Source of the DNA: Sphingobacterium sp. LZ7M1
GTDB lineage: Bacteria; Bacteroidota; Bacteroidia; Sphingobacteriales; Sphingobacteriaceae
NCBI RefSeq assembly: GCF_024296865.1
Contig: NZ_CP101134.1
Location: 3,286,001-3,350,000 of the forward strand
Direction of reading: 5' to 3'
Length of the DNA: 64,000 bases
The notes beneath the pieces were generated by a model that was not told the origin of the DNA, searched no databases, and worked only from the letters and a program-made list of their open reading frames with translations. Position 1 is the stretch's first letter; each line of letters starts with the position of its first letter. The translations under genes were made by a program, and so were the position numbers. Of this stretch, positions 17,446 to 26,749 are shown one piece after another.

Positions 17446-18957
17446 CTATTTTAGAAGCTTCACTTCATATAAGTCTTTTCTTCTATCCTTCAAGATCTTG
17501 ACAGTTCCATACTCATGCAGATCACGCAGAGCGTAAAGATCAACGTCAGCGATCAGGACCATTTCGGTATTTGGCGTGGCTTCTGCCTTGATTGCATTGT
17601 TTGGAAAGGCAAAATCTGATGGAGTGAATACCGCAGATTGTGAATACTGAATATCCATGTTGTTTACACGAGGCAAGTTACCTACCGACCCTGCGATCGC
17701 TACATAACATTCATTTTCGATAGCCCTAGCTTGTGCACATGCACGGACACGGATATAACCATTCTGTGTATCTGTCATAAAAGGCACAAATAAGATCTGC
17801 ATTCCTTGATCCGCCAAGATCCTGCTCAATTCCGGGAATTCAACATCATAACAGATCAAAAGCCCCACTTTACCGCAATCGGTATCAAACACCTTCACTT
17901 CCGAACCGCCCACTAAACCATAATACTTCATTTCATTCGGTGTAATATGTATTTTCTTATAATGGTCCAAACTACCGTTACGATGACACAGGTAACTGAT
18001 GTTATACAACTTACCACGCTCCATGATTGGCATAGATCCGGAAATAATATTCACGTTATAAGAAACGGCAAACTGCTGGGTTCGCTCAACGATCTCCTTG
18101 GTATGTTCCGCTAACTTCTCCATGGCCAGACGCTCTGGAAGCTCATTATAAGGGCTCATCAATGGCGTATTGAAAAACTCAGGGAACATGATGAAGTCGG
18201 TATTGTAGTCACTCACCGTATCCACGAAGAATTCAATCTGATCATAAAATTCCTGAATATCCTTAAACTGGCGCATCTGCCATTGCACCAAGCCCAAACG
18301 GATGGTTTGCTTGGTTGCCGAGTTCGAAGGAGCGTCCGGTTCATAATAAATATTGTTCCACTCCAATAAGGTCGCTACCTCCATCGATTCCGCATCTTCA
18401 GGAAGGTAATTCTTTAAGATCTTCTTAACGTGGAAATCATTCGAAAGCTGGAAGGTCAGAGTAGGATCATAGATCTCTTTTCTTTTCACCTTTTCAATGT
18501 AGGTCCTTGGGGTCATACTGTCCGAATAGTTATGGTAATTCGGAATACGTCCACCGGCGATGATCCTTTGCAGGTTCCTCTGCTCACATAACTCCTTTCG
18601 CTGATCATACAACCTTCTTCCTAATCGCAAGGAGCGGAAATCCGGATGCACAAATACCTCGATACCGTATAGGGTATCCCCATCTGTATCGTGTTTATCA
18701 AACTTACCATCATCAATGATGCTGTAATATTTATCGTAAATATTGGTCTTGCGTGAATTCAGGATAATGGATAATGCACATGCCACAACTTTCCCATCCA
18801 CCTCAACAGCGATCTGTCCTTCAGGAAAAATATCGATAAGGTCAACAATATTCTCTTTGGTCCATGGATCCCCTACCAAACCATGGTAAGCTTCTTCCAT
18901 AGAATTCTTTAAATCCTTATAATCTTTTTTACTAAGGTTTCTAACTTTAATATCCAT
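17446..18957 (-). CDS. Fusion of GNAT N-acetyltransferase and carbon-nitrogen hydrolase
   Basis: A 503-residue two-domain protein. Residues ~1-170 form a GNAT acetyltransferase domain, with the acetyl-CoA-binding motif around FRSLRLGRRLYDQRKELC. Residues ~220-495 form a nitrilase-superfamily amidase with the Glu-Lys-Cys triad visible in MFPEFFN (Glu), YKKIHITPNE (Lys) and GLLICYDVEFPEL (Cys). Such fusions are widely conserved, but the physiological substrate is not established to my knowledge. It is a single gene with no obvious operon partner. The 318-bp region upstream (to 19275) holds only the terminator of the next operon. Confidence 0.9.
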   Translation of the reverse strand: MDIKVRNLSKKDYKDLKNSMEEAYHGLVGDPWTKENIVDLIDIFPEGQIAVEVDGKVVACALSIILNSRKTNIYDKYYSIIDDGKFDKHDTDGDTLYGIEVFVHPDFRSLRLGRRLYDQRKELCEQRNLQRIIAGGRIPNYHNYSDSMTPRTYIEKVKRKEIYDPTLTFQLSNDFHVKKILKNYLPEDAESMEVATLLEWNNIYYEPDAPSNSATKQTIRLGLVQWQMRQFKDIQEFYDQIEFFVDTVSDYNTDFIMFPEFFNTPLMSPYNELPERLAMEKLAEHTKEIVERTQQFAVSYNVNIISGSMPIMERGKLYNISYLCHRNGSLDHYKKIHITPNEMKYYGLVGGSEVKVFDTDCGKVGLLICYDVEFPELSRILADQGMQILFVPFMTDTQNGYIRVRACAQARAIENECYVAIAGSVGNLPRVNNMDIQYSQSAVFTPSDFAFPNNAIKAEATPNTEMVLIADVDLYALRDLHEYGTVKILKDRRKDLYEVKLLK

Positions 18958-19230
18958 TTTAATATGATTGAATTGCCAGAAGCGGCAAAGTTATCCATAA
19001 AACAAAACCCATTCCAAATTTTAACTAAAAATCACTATCCATTCGTAATGAACATCTTAGCTATTTAAGAGCAATCTCCATTTCCGTGAAACCGTGTAGG
19101 ATTAAAAACAGGTTTTTATTTCAGTAAAATACATTAAAAAACAAAACATTCAGCAATATTTTCAAGAAACTGATTTTAACAGGCTGGAATCATTTCATGA
19201 TTTTATACCTTCTCAGGAAACATCAAACAA

Positions 19231-19256
19231 AAATAGCTGCCAATGGCAGCTATTTT
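19231..19256 (-). terminator. Terminator of the M42 peptidase-DUF3467 operon
   Basis: Eleven-base perfect arms AAATAGCTGCC / GGCAGCTATTT (19231-19241 and 19245-19255), followed on the minus strand by a T tract. The rest of the 18958-19275 gap shows no gene or other structure to me. Confidence 0.85.
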
Positions 19257-19275
19257 AAAGCTTTATGAAATAAAT

Positions 19276-19593
19276 TTAAGCTTCGCCTTTTGGAGTTCCG
19301 AAGTTAAGGGGGTATGGCATATCCTTTGGTTGGATTGTTCCATTTTGCCCTTCAAAACGGCTGATGTTCTCCTGCAAAGCTTTCATTAATTGTTTTGCAT
19401 GTTCAGGTGTCAAAATAACCCTAGACTTAACTTTAGCCTTAGGCACACCAGGCATAATCCTAACAAAATCCACCACAAACTCTGTATTAGAATGGGTGAT
19501 AATTGCAAGATTTGAATACACTCCTTCTGCAATCTCTTCGGTTAGTTCTATGCTTAATTCTTGTCCTTCCGGATTTGGATTAGGGTTTTCCAT
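19276..19593 (-). CDS. DUF3467 domain protein
   Basis: A 105-residue small soluble protein. The whole sequence matches the DUF3467 pattern: an acidic N-terminus, a strand pattern GVYSNLAIITHSNTEFVVDFVRIMPG, then a basic strand KAKVKSRVILTPEHAKQLMKALQENISRFE. The function is unknown. It lies 24 bp downstream of the M42 peptidase gene on the same strand and shares its terminator, so the two are probably co-transcribed. Confidence 0.85.
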   Translation of the reverse strand: MENPNPNPEGQELSIELTEEIAEGVYSNLAIITHSNTEFVVDFVRIMPGVPKAKVKSRVILTPEHAKQLMKALQENISRFEGQNGTIQPKDMPYPLNFGTPKGEA

Positions 19594-19617
19594 GTCTGTT
19601 CTCTTCTCTAATTTATT

Positions 19618-20733
19618 TTATTTACTAAATGTTCTGAAATCCTGATCTTTTTGGATGGTGAGGACCATTTCGTAGATCAATCGGATCACATTATCCACAT
19701 CTTCTCTGTGAACCATTTCAACAGTTGTGTGCATATAACGCAAAGGTAAGGAAATCAACGCAGATGGAACACCTCCATTTGAATATGCAAATGCATCGGT
19801 ATCGGTTCCCGTAAATCGTGATGACGCCTGTCTTTGAATTGGAATATTATTCTTTTGGGCCACCTCGATCAACTGTCTGTTCAAGTTAATCTGAACTGCA
19901 GGGGCATAAGAAACCACAGGTCCTTTCCCACAGGCCAGATCTCCTTGGGTGATCTTATTGATCATCGGTGTATTGGTATCATGGGTAACATCCGTGACGA
20001 TCGCCACATTTGGCTTGATATAATTGGCAATCATTTCTGCTCCGCGAAGACCAATCTCTTCCTGAACCGAATTGACTACATATAATCCAAAAGGAAGTTT
20101 TTTCTTGTTTTCCTTCAACAATCTGGCAACCTCGGCAATCATAAACCCACCAGCTCTGTTATCCAATGCCCTACCTACATAATAGCGGTTGTTCAAGATC
20201 ATGAACTCATCCTCATAGGTGATCACACATCCAACGTGGATGCCCAGTTCTTCGACCTCCTCTTTGGAAGTACAGCCACAGTCCAAGAAAATATTCTTCA
20301 GGTTCGGGCTCTCTTCTTTTTCACCAGAACGGGTATGGATGGCTGGCCAGCCAAAAACCGCTTTCACAATACCCTTGTCCGTATGGATATTGACACGTTT
20401 TGACGGAGCGATCTGATGGTCAGAACCGCCATTACGGATGACATAGATCAAACCGTCTTTAGAGATATAGTTCACAAACCAAGAGATCTCATCCGCATGA
20501 GCCTCAATTACCACTTTGTATTCTGCTTTCGGATTTATGATCCCAACCGCAGTTCCGTAGTTATCAATATAGGTCTCATCGACATAGGGCTTGATATAGT
20601 CCAACCACATTCGCTGTCCCCCCCATTCAAAACCTGTTGGAGAAGGATTATTGATATATTTTTCAAAAAAAGACAAGGAAGCATCCGTCACTACCGATGC
20701 TCTTTCTTCTACTTTTGCTGATTTTTTTGCCAT
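19618..20733 (-). CDS. M42 family metallopeptidase (glutamyl aminopeptidase / endoglucanase-like)
   Basis: A 371-residue di-metal aminopeptidase. The metal ligands and catalytic residues fall in family motifs: VVIEAHADEISW (His/Asp), RALDNRAGGFMIAEV (bridging Asp), SVQEEIGLRGAEM (catalytic Glu-Glu), VTDVTHDTN (Asp) and LRYMHTTVEMVHREDV (His). M42 enzymes are cytosolic and remove N-terminal residues from peptides; many were misnamed endoglucanases. The gene starts the operon with DUF3467 and is divergent from lgt. A TATTTTTG -7-like box lies on the minus strand at 20779-20786. Confidence 0.92.
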   Translation of the reverse strand: MAKKSAKVEERASVVTDASLSFFEKYINNPSPTGFEWGGQRMWLDYIKPYVDETYIDNYGTAVGIINPKAEYKVVIEAHADEISWFVNYISKDGLIYVIRNGGSDHQIAPSKRVNIHTDKGIVKAVFGWPAIHTRSGEKEESPNLKNIFLDCGCTSKEEVEELGIHVGCVITYEDEFMILNNRYYVGRALDNRAGGFMIAEVARLLKENKKKLPFGLYVVNSVQEEIGLRGAEMIANYIKPNVAIVTDVTHDTNTPMINKITQGDLACGKGPVVSYAPAVQINLNRQLIEVAQKNNIPIQRQASSRFTGTDTDAFAYSNGGVPSALISLPLRYMHTTVEMVHREDVDNVIRLIYEMVLTIQKDQDFRTFSK

Positions 20734-20826
20734 AGTGAAGTATTAATTCTCGCAAAATAAGTATTTCCTTAATTTTCGCAAAAATAAAATCCGAAAGCTT
20801 ATCTTTACCGGACACATTATTGCAAT

Positions 20827-21654
20827 ATGTTAGATATTTTAAGTTTTATTACCTGGGGACCTGAACCAGAAATCTTTAAAATTGGATCATTTGGCGTACG
20901 CTGGTATTCGCTATGTTGGTTGTTAGCCTTTGTAGTATCTTACTTCTTGATGCTCAAGATCTTTAAGAGAGAAGGAAAATCGCAAGAGTTATTGGATAAA
21001 TTAACCATCTATATCTTTGTTGGAACCTTAGTTGGTGCTCGACTTGGTCACTGTTTCTTCTACGACTGGGCATACTACAAAGAACATTTCCTGGAAATAT
21101 TCATCCCCTTTCAGAAAATCAATGGAAGTTGGGAATTAACTGGTTTTACCGGATTGGCGAGCCATGGTGGAGCCATTGGTATACTGATAGCCTTATGGTT
21201 GTTTTCCAGAAATACAAAGACTAATTTCATGTGGATTACAGACCGTTTGGTCCTTGTAGTACCTATTGCAGGAGCTTTTATTCGTCTAGGGAACTTCTTC
21301 AATTCAGAAATGATCGGGAATCCTACAGACCTGCCATGGGCGGTCGCATTTACCCACATTGACCAGATCCCTCGTCACCCTGCACAAATGTATGAAGCCA
21401 TTGCATACGTCATTATCTTTTTTATCCTTTGGGCAATGTACCAGAAAAACAAAGACCCAAAACCAGGGAAATTATTTGGAATATTCTTGATCCTTCTTTT
21501 TGGAGCACGTTTCGTAATTGAATATGTAAAAATCGATCAAGTAGCTTTCGAAGCTGGAATGTTATTGAACATGGGGCAGATCTTAAGTATTCCATTCATC
21601 TTACTGGGAATCTTTCTGTTGGTCAGAAAACCTAAAGAAACTAAAAAAGCTTAA
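20827..21654 (+). CDS. lgt: Prolipoprotein diacylglyceryl transferase
   Basis: A 275-residue inner-membrane enzyme that attaches diacylglycerol to the lipobox Cys of prolipoproteins. Seven hydrophobic segments are visible. The Lgt signature RLGNFFNSEMIGNPTDLPWA (residues ~158-177) and the catalytic-region HPAQMYEAI are present, as is the N-terminal WYSLCWLLAF. It is a single gene with its own terminator. The many lipoproteins in this window are its substrates. Confidence 0.97.
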   Translation: MLDILSFITWGPEPEIFKIGSFGVRWYSLCWLLAFVVSYFLMLKIFKREGKSQELLDKLTIYIFVGTLVGARLGHCFFYDWAYYKEHFLEIFIPFQKINGSWELTGFTGLASHGGAIGILIALWLFSRNTKTNFMWITDRLVLVVPIAGAFIRLGNFFNSEMIGNPTDLPWAVAFTHIDQIPRHPAQMYEAIAYVIIFFILWAMYQKNKDPKPGKLFGIFLILLFGARFVIEYVKIDQVAFEAGMLLNMGQILSIPFILLGIFLLVRKPKETKKA

Positions 21655-21662
21655 CAACATAT

Positions 21663-21690
21663 AGCCCTGCATTAGAACAGGGCTTTTTTT
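21663..21690 (+). terminator. Intrinsic terminator after lgt
   Basis: AGCCCTG (21663-21669) pairs with CAGGGCT (21678-21684), followed by a T run to 21690. Confidence 0.9.
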
Positions 21691-21701
21691 ATCCTTATTG
21701 A

Positions 21702-22907
21702 ATGTCATCTGCGCTAAAAAATAACAGAAAAGTCACGCTGCTAATTTTAGGTTTACTATCTGCAATCGGACCTTTCTCCATTGATCTTTATTTACCTGCT
21801 TTTGATGTCATAGCTGAAGACTTCAATACTTCCGTGGATAAAGTTCAACTGACGCTTACCAGTTATTTTATCGGCATTGCCTTCGGTCAAATGATCTACG
21901 GACCGATATTGGACAAATATGGCCGCAAAAAGCCGCTATTGGTCGGGTTAGCTATATATTTCTTTGCTTCCCTTCTGTGTATCTTGACCAAGGACATCAA
22001 TCATCTCATTATTCTTCGATTCCTACAAGCTTTGGGAAGCTGTGGTGGCATGGTTGGCGCAAGAGCTATGGTCACCGATTATTACAGCAATCGTGAGGCA
22101 GCCAAGGTCTTCAGTTTATTGATGTTGGTCATTGGGGTCTCGCCTATCCTTGCCCCGAGCATCGGCGCCTTTATGCTGGCCCATTTTGACTGGCATTATA
22201 TCTTTTTATTCTTGGCTGTGCTATCCTTATTTATTTTGGTTGCTACGGCTTTCTTGTTGCCTGAAAGCTTTGCTGGAAACCGAAGTTTGTCCTTAGCGCC
22301 AAAATCTATCTTGGGAAACTTCTGGCAGGTCCTTTCCAATAAGGTCTTTATTTCCTATTGTCTGATCGGCTCTATTGCTTCGGCCGGAACTTATGCCTAT
22401 TTAGCGGGTTCCTCCTTTGTGATGCAGCAATTCTTTGGGCTAACAAAAGCAGAATACGGGATAGCCTTTGCCTTTATAGCATCTGCGATGGTCATTGCAA
22501 CCCAATTGAACCGTTACTTCTTGAAAAAACACAGTAGCGAATACATTAGCCGGATGGCGAATACTTGGCAGGCCTTCATAGGAATACTGATGATAATAGC
22601 ATTAATGACCAATAGCCTGAGTTTTCCGGTATTATTGATCTTAATTTTTTGCTTCCTTTTCGGTCATGGTTTTATTTTCCCGAATACCTCAGCAGTAGCT
22701 TTGACACCTTTTAAAAGCCTAGCCGGCAGTGCATCTGCCCTATTGGGCTGTATCCAGATGGCCATTGGAGCCTTTGCTTCAGCCTTGGTCAGCTTCTTCC
22801 ATAATGGAACGGCATGGCCGATGCTAATGGTGATGTGCTCTGGAGGAATTTTGTCCCTGATACTACACCTTATCGTCAAAAAAAGGGTTCCAACAACAGA
22901 ATCTTAA
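21702..22907 (+). CDS. Bcr/CflA family multidrug efflux MFS transporter
   Basis: A 401-residue inner-membrane proton antiporter with 12 predicted transmembrane segments. The Bcr/CflA signature is clear: IGPFSIDLYLPAFDVIAEDF in TM1 and its loop, the MFS A-motif GPILDKYGRKKPLLVG between TM2 and TM3, and RFLQALGSCGGMVGARAMV in TM4. Related proteins export bicyclomycin, chloramphenicol, sulphonamides or peptides; the cargo here is unknown. It starts 12 bp after the lgt terminator and is closed by a very strong hairpin. Confidence 0.93.
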   Translation: MSSALKNNRKVTLLILGLLSAIGPFSIDLYLPAFDVIAEDFNTSVDKVQLTLTSYFIGIAFGQMIYGPILDKYGRKKPLLVGLAIYFFASLLCILTKDINHLIILRFLQALGSCGGMVGARAMVTDYYSNREAAKVFSLLMLVIGVSPILAPSIGAFMLAHFDWHYIFLFLAVLSLFILVATAFLLPESFAGNRSLSLAPKSILGNFWQVLSNKVFISYCLIGSIASAGTYAYLAGSSFVMQQFFGLTKAEYGIAFAFIASAMVIATQLNRYFLKKHSSEYISRMANTWQAFIGILMIIALMTNSLSFPVLLILIFCFLFGHGFIFPNTSAVALTPFKSLAGSASALLGCIQMAIGAFASALVSFFHNGTAWPMLMVMCSGGILSLILHLIVKKRVPTTES

Positions 22908-22917
22908 TCAAAAAAAT

Positions 22918-22970
22918 AACATAAAACAAATAGCGGGGAACTTATGGTTCCCCGCTATTTGTTTTATGTT
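22918..22970 (+). terminator. Long bidirectional terminator hairpin
   Basis: Twenty-four-base perfect arms (22918-22941 and 22947-22970) around TTATG. It lies between the convergent MFS transporter and aroQ genes. Confidence 0.92.
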
Positions 22971-22977
22971 CATGAAC

Positions 22978-23400
22978 TTATCCGTTCAAAAAGCTTTCTA
23001 ATCCCAATCGATAACTATCCAATCCGAAGCCTAATATTACACCTTTGCAATTTTTGGACAGGTAAGAATGATGTCTGAATTTCTCACGTTGGTGAACATT
23101 GGAGATATGAACCTCCACAACAGGCGTATTGATCGCAGCGATTGCATCTGCTATGGCTACTGAAGTATGGGTATAAGCACCGGCATTCAATATTACCCCA
23201 TCAAATGAAAAGCCAACTTCATGGAGTTTATCGATAATTGCTCCCTCAGAATTACTCTGAAAATAATGCAGGTCCAAAACCGCATATTTATCTTTCAGTT
23301 GTTCAAAATAGGTTTCAAAGGATTGGTCTCCATAGATCCCCTTCTCTCGAACACCAAGTAGATTCAAATTAGGCCCATTTAGGATTAATATCTTCTTCAT
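22978..23400 (-). CDS. aroQ: Type II 3-dehydroquinate dehydratase
   Basis: A 140-residue shikimate-pathway enzyme converting 3-dehydroquinate to 3-dehydroshikimate. Type II signatures are LNGPNLNLLGVREKGIYG at the N-terminus (catalytic Tyr), ILNAGAYTHTSVAIADAI (Asn and active-site segment) and VEVHISNVHQREKFRHHSY (catalytic His and substrate-binding Arg). It is full length. It lies 33 bp downstream of the RemB/Wzi-like gene on the same strand, so it may share that transcript. It is separate from the main aromatic operon at 56-60 kb. Confidence 0.97.
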   Translation of the reverse strand: MKKILILNGPNLNLLGVREKGIYGDQSFETYFEQLKDKYAVLDLHYFQSNSEGAIIDKLHEVGFSFDGVILNAGAYTHTSVAIADAIAAINTPVVEVHISNVHQREKFRHHSYLSKNCKGVILGFGLDSYRLGLESFLNG

Positions 23401-23433
23401 TATTTGCGTTTATTCGATAAATATACTATAATC

Positions 23434-25074
23434 CTAAAGATCTCCATAAAGATTACGGAAACTTGAACGTAATCCCACTGTAATTACACCAGATTTCTGG
23501 GTCGGAGCTTTTTCGATCTTATTATAACGCTGCGTATAGCCCACTTCAAACCTCAAATTATATTTCGGGTTCAAGACATAGGCAGCTTTTAAATCCGCGT
23601 AGTAAAGATCGTTTTGAACACCTTGGCCGATTTTGTTGCCATAGGTAATAGGTGCAGTATTGTACGATTGGAAGATATCTCCACCATAGTTGATAAACTG
23701 TCCCAATTGTCCCATCGGATCGGTCCCATAACGACTGTACATCCCTTGAACAGAAAAATCAAAACGATTCCAAGAATAGTTTGCAATACCGATCAACTCC
23801 CTAAAGTTCGCTCCTCTAGGATGCGCCAAAGGTTCCCCACGGTTACTATAGTTAGAGATCGAAACAAAGTGCTGATAGGTATATGGACGAACCGCATTAT
23901 ATTCTGCCAAAATATTTAAGTTTCTTACACCAAAAATATTAAAGGCTTTTGCTCCCAATTGCATCCCCCATTTATTGTGTTTATATCCGTTGTTTGAGAA
24001 GAATTCCTTCGCAGTAAATTCACCTAAGAGAAACTGACCGTAAGCAGTCAAGTTATCAAGGATCTTATATTTTGCATTCAATCCCAAGAACATCTTATCT
24101 GGGGAAGAAATATTATTATTTTCCACCGGTCTCAGGAACAATACAGGATTTAGGTAATTGAAATCGAACCCTCTATGTCCAGCTTGATTACGGTTGGCCC
24201 AAATAACGGATTGGAAGAATCCTAAGGACAATCTATTGGTCACATTCCAATCTAAATACTGGAATGCACCCCATTTGATACCATCACCAAAACGACCACC
24301 TGAATTCAGGGAGTCAATCCTTGGATTATTTGGATCGGTCATATATGCCCAAATGGAAGTATATTGCACATTACCAACCTTACCGGTCAGTTTCAAATGC
24401 GCCATATTCGCTGAAAAATCTGACAATAGAACAGATCTATACCCATCACCTATAAAATTCTTATCATAGGCCAAGGTCGCTTGGAAATAGTCACTGAAAT
24501 CGTAAGTTAGGTTCGCTGTAGCATACATCCAGTCCTTGGTCTTGTTGAAAGGTCTCTTGGCCATTGCCTGTCCAGGAACAACCTTCGATTGCATGATATA
24601 CTCATCGATATATCTTGGGAATACACCTTGATTCTCGAAGAAGTTACCGTAGAAAGTAAATTTATCCTTTATGGTAACACCCGCTTGAACCCCACGGGTA
24701 TTTAGCCAAGTGGTCCTTTTATCAGGATCAATCATTTCTGTACCGATGACAAAGTCTGGTAAAACATCCAAATAAAAGGAATGGTCTTCTTTTTCAACCT
24801 GAACAAGGTGTTCATTGAAGATCTTGCGCATAAACCAGTTATCTGAATCCACCGGATTCAATGATTGAATGGAATCCATCTTCTCTAACAATCGCCCTTT
24901 AAACAAATAGGGTTTTGAAGAAGTATGATAACGCGTATTCGGAGAATACAACTCCTCATCATACTTTTGATAATGCTGGTAAGAGTAAGGCTGATTTTTG
25001 ACTTGCGCATGCAATTGGCCAAAGGCACTTAGGCTGAGCAGTCCGGCTATCGCATAAGATAAAGTATGTTTCAT
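23434..25074 (-). CDS. Outer-membrane protein, RemB/Wzi-like beta-barrel
   Basis: A 546-residue protein with a signal peptide (MKHTLSYAIAGLLSLSAFG then QLHAQ). After an ~80-residue polar N-terminal part, which includes RKIFNEHLVQVEKEDHSFYL, it has a continuous series of amphipathic beta-strands (e.g. GVTIKDKFTFYGNFFENQG, NLTYDFSDYFQATLAYDK, GFDFNYLNPVLFLRPVE). It ends in SSFRNLYGDL. The layout resembles capsule-assembly Wzi proteins and the Bacteroidota gliding-associated RemB group. The exact role is uncertain. A TACCTTTG -7-like box lies on the minus strand at 25131-25138. Confidence 0.65.
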   Translation of the reverse strand: MKHTLSYAIAGLLSLSAFGQLHAQVKNQPYSYQHYQKYDEELYSPNTRYHTSSKPYLFKGRLLEKMDSIQSLNPVDSDNWFMRKIFNEHLVQVEKEDHSFYLDVLPDFVIGTEMIDPDKRTTWLNTRGVQAGVTIKDKFTFYGNFFENQGVFPRYIDEYIMQSKVVPGQAMAKRPFNKTKDWMYATANLTYDFSDYFQATLAYDKNFIGDGYRSVLLSDFSANMAHLKLTGKVGNVQYTSIWAYMTDPNNPRIDSLNSGGRFGDGIKWGAFQYLDWNVTNRLSLGFFQSVIWANRNQAGHRGFDFNYLNPVLFLRPVENNNISSPDKMFLGLNAKYKILDNLTAYGQFLLGEFTAKEFFSNNGYKHNKWGMQLGAKAFNIFGVRNLNILAEYNAVRPYTYQHFVSISNYSNRGEPLAHPRGANFRELIGIANYSWNRFDFSVQGMYSRYGTDPMGQLGQFINYGGDIFQSYNTAPITYGNKIGQGVQNDLYYADLKAAYVLNPKYNLRFEVGYTQRYNKIEKAPTQKSGVITVGLRSSFRNLYGDL

Positions 25075-25175
25075 AAATTATTAGTCGAGATGTTTGGGCT
25101 ATACTATCAAATTTTATTCCTAAAAACTCCCAAAGGTACTTTTATTAATTGAGCTAAACTTATTTTTGCTCATAT

Positions 25176-25194
25176 TAAACGCTAAAACGTTTAG
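25176..25194. promoter_or_regulatory. Small palindrome in the divergent RemB-like / GH125 promoter region
   Basis: TAAACG (25176-25181) and CGTTTA (25188-25193) form an inverted repeat with a 6-bp spacer, and the inner CTAAA-ACG-TTTAG resembles LacI-type operators. No LacI gene is in the window, so this is tentative. Confidence 0.3.
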
Positions 25195-25267
25195 TCTATC
25201 CAAGGTAAAATCAAGTACAATTTGTATATTGCTACCTAATTAATTGTAAAACTATTCTATTAAAAAT

Positions 25268-26689
25268 ATGAAACGTAGAACTTTTCTTCAAAATTCTGCC
25301 TTATTGGGCGCCGGAATGCTCGCTAGCAAGTTCTCTTTTGCCGAGGGGATCAATGATTTCCCAGTAGTCCGTACGCCGGTAGACAAACGTCATTTCAGCA
25401 GTAAGTTGGTGGAAGGCATGATCAAGGAATTCCAGAAAAATGTAGCCGATAAAGAACTTGGTTGGATGTTCAACAACTGCCTTCCAAATACCTTGGATAC
25501 CACTGTATATGATGAATCCAAAGGCGATAGAAAATTAACCTATGTCATTACGGGCGACATCGATGCCATGTGGCTTCGCGACAGTAGTGCACAGGTTTGG
25601 CCGTACATTCAGTATGTCAACAAGGACAAAGACCTCAAAAACATGATCCTTGGATTGATCAACAAACAATCTGAATGTATCAATATTGATCCTTATGCCA
25701 ATGCATTTTACAATGATCCGACCAAAAAAGGAGAATGGTTTACGGATCACACCGACATGAAACCGGGAATGCATGAGCGTAAATGGGAAATTGACTCCCT
25801 TTGTTATCCTATCCGCCTGGCTTACCGCTATTGGAAAGAAACAAATGATAACACGCCATTTGATGACACTTGGGTAAAAGCGCAAGAAGCTACCGTGAGG
25901 ACCTTCAAAGAGCAACAACGTAAAAATGGTGTAGGACCCTATAAGTTTGAAAGAACAACATCTAGAGGTTCAGATACCCTACAGGTAGATGGATATGGAT
26001 ACCCTGTGAATCCAGTGGGATTGATCGTTTCCAGTTTCCGTCCTTCCGATGACTGTAGCATTTTTGGATTCTTGATCCCATCAAATCTTTTTGCCATTGT
26101 CAGCCTTCGTCAATCTGCAGAAATCCTTAGAAAAGTTAAAAACAATACGGCGCTCGCTTCAGAAATGGAAGCACTTGCCAATGAGGTTGAAACAGCTGTC
26201 AACCAATATGGTATCATTGACCATCCAACACATGGCCGAGTTTATGCATTTGAGGTGGATGGATTTGGAAGTTACCTGATGATGGACGATGCCAATGTAC
26301 CTAGCCTATTAGCCCTTCCATATCTAGGTGCGGTGGATGTCAATGACGAGGTTTACCAGAGAACAAGAAACTTTATCCTTTCGGATAAAAACCCATTCTT
26401 CTTTAAGGGAAAATTTGCAGAAGGCATCGGTGGTCCACATATCGGCCGCGATATGATTTGGCCGATGTCAATCATTATGCGCGCAAATACCTCTACCAAT
26501 GATGAGGAAATCAGACAGTGTGTACAAACCTTAAAGAAAACACATGGCGGAACAGGCTTTATGCATGAATCTTTCCATAAGGATGATCCAAAAAAATTCA
26601 CCCGTCACTGGTTCGCATGGACCAATACCTTATTCGGAGAATTGATGTGGAAACTTTATAAAGAAAAACCAGAGCTATTAAAAGCTTAA
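25268..26689 (+). CDS. Glycoside hydrolase family 125 (exo-alpha-1,6-mannosidase)
   Basis: A 473-residue exported enzyme. The N-terminus MKRRTFLQNSALLGAGMLAS has a twin-arginine-like RRTFLQ motif, suggesting Tat export already folded. The (alpha/alpha)6-barrel shows GH125 hallmarks: ITGDIDAMWLRDSSAQVWPY with its acidic residues, FTDHTDMKPGMHERKWEIDS, YGYPVNPVGLIVSSFRPSDD and a C-terminal GGTGFMHESFHKDDP. GH125 enzymes remove terminal alpha-1,6-linked mannose, as in fungal mannan or N-glycans. It stands alone, with no polysaccharide-utilisation locus partner nearby, and is followed by a terminator. Confidence 0.92.
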   Translation: MKRRTFLQNSALLGAGMLASKFSFAEGINDFPVVRTPVDKRHFSSKLVEGMIKEFQKNVADKELGWMFNNCLPNTLDTTVYDESKGDRKLTYVITGDIDAMWLRDSSAQVWPYIQYVNKDKDLKNMILGLINKQSECINIDPYANAFYNDPTKKGEWFTDHTDMKPGMHERKWEIDSLCYPIRLAYRYWKETNDNTPFDDTWVKAQEATVRTFKEQQRKNGVGPYKFERTTSRGSDTLQVDGYGYPVNPVGLIVSSFRPSDDCSIFGFLIPSNLFAIVSLRQSAEILRKVKNNTALASEMEALANEVETAVNQYGIIDHPTHGRVYAFEVDGFGSYLMMDDANVPSLLALPYLGAVDVNDEVYQRTRNFILSDKNPFFFKGKFAEGIGGPHIGRDMIWPMSIIMRANTSTNDEEIRQCVQTLKKTHGGTGFMHESFHKDDPKKFTRHWFAWTNTLFGELMWKLYKEKPELLKA

Positions 26690-26696
26690 CAACATA

Positions 26697-26735
26697 AAAG
26701 CCCTCAAACCAATGAAGTTATGAGGGCTTTTTTAT
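26697..26735 (+). terminator. Terminator after the GH125 gene
   Basis: AAGCCCTCA pairs with TGAGGGCTT (right arm from 26721), followed by a run of T. It lies between convergent genes and may act on both. Confidence 0.88.
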
Positions 26736-26749
26736 TTCTATCATGTTTA

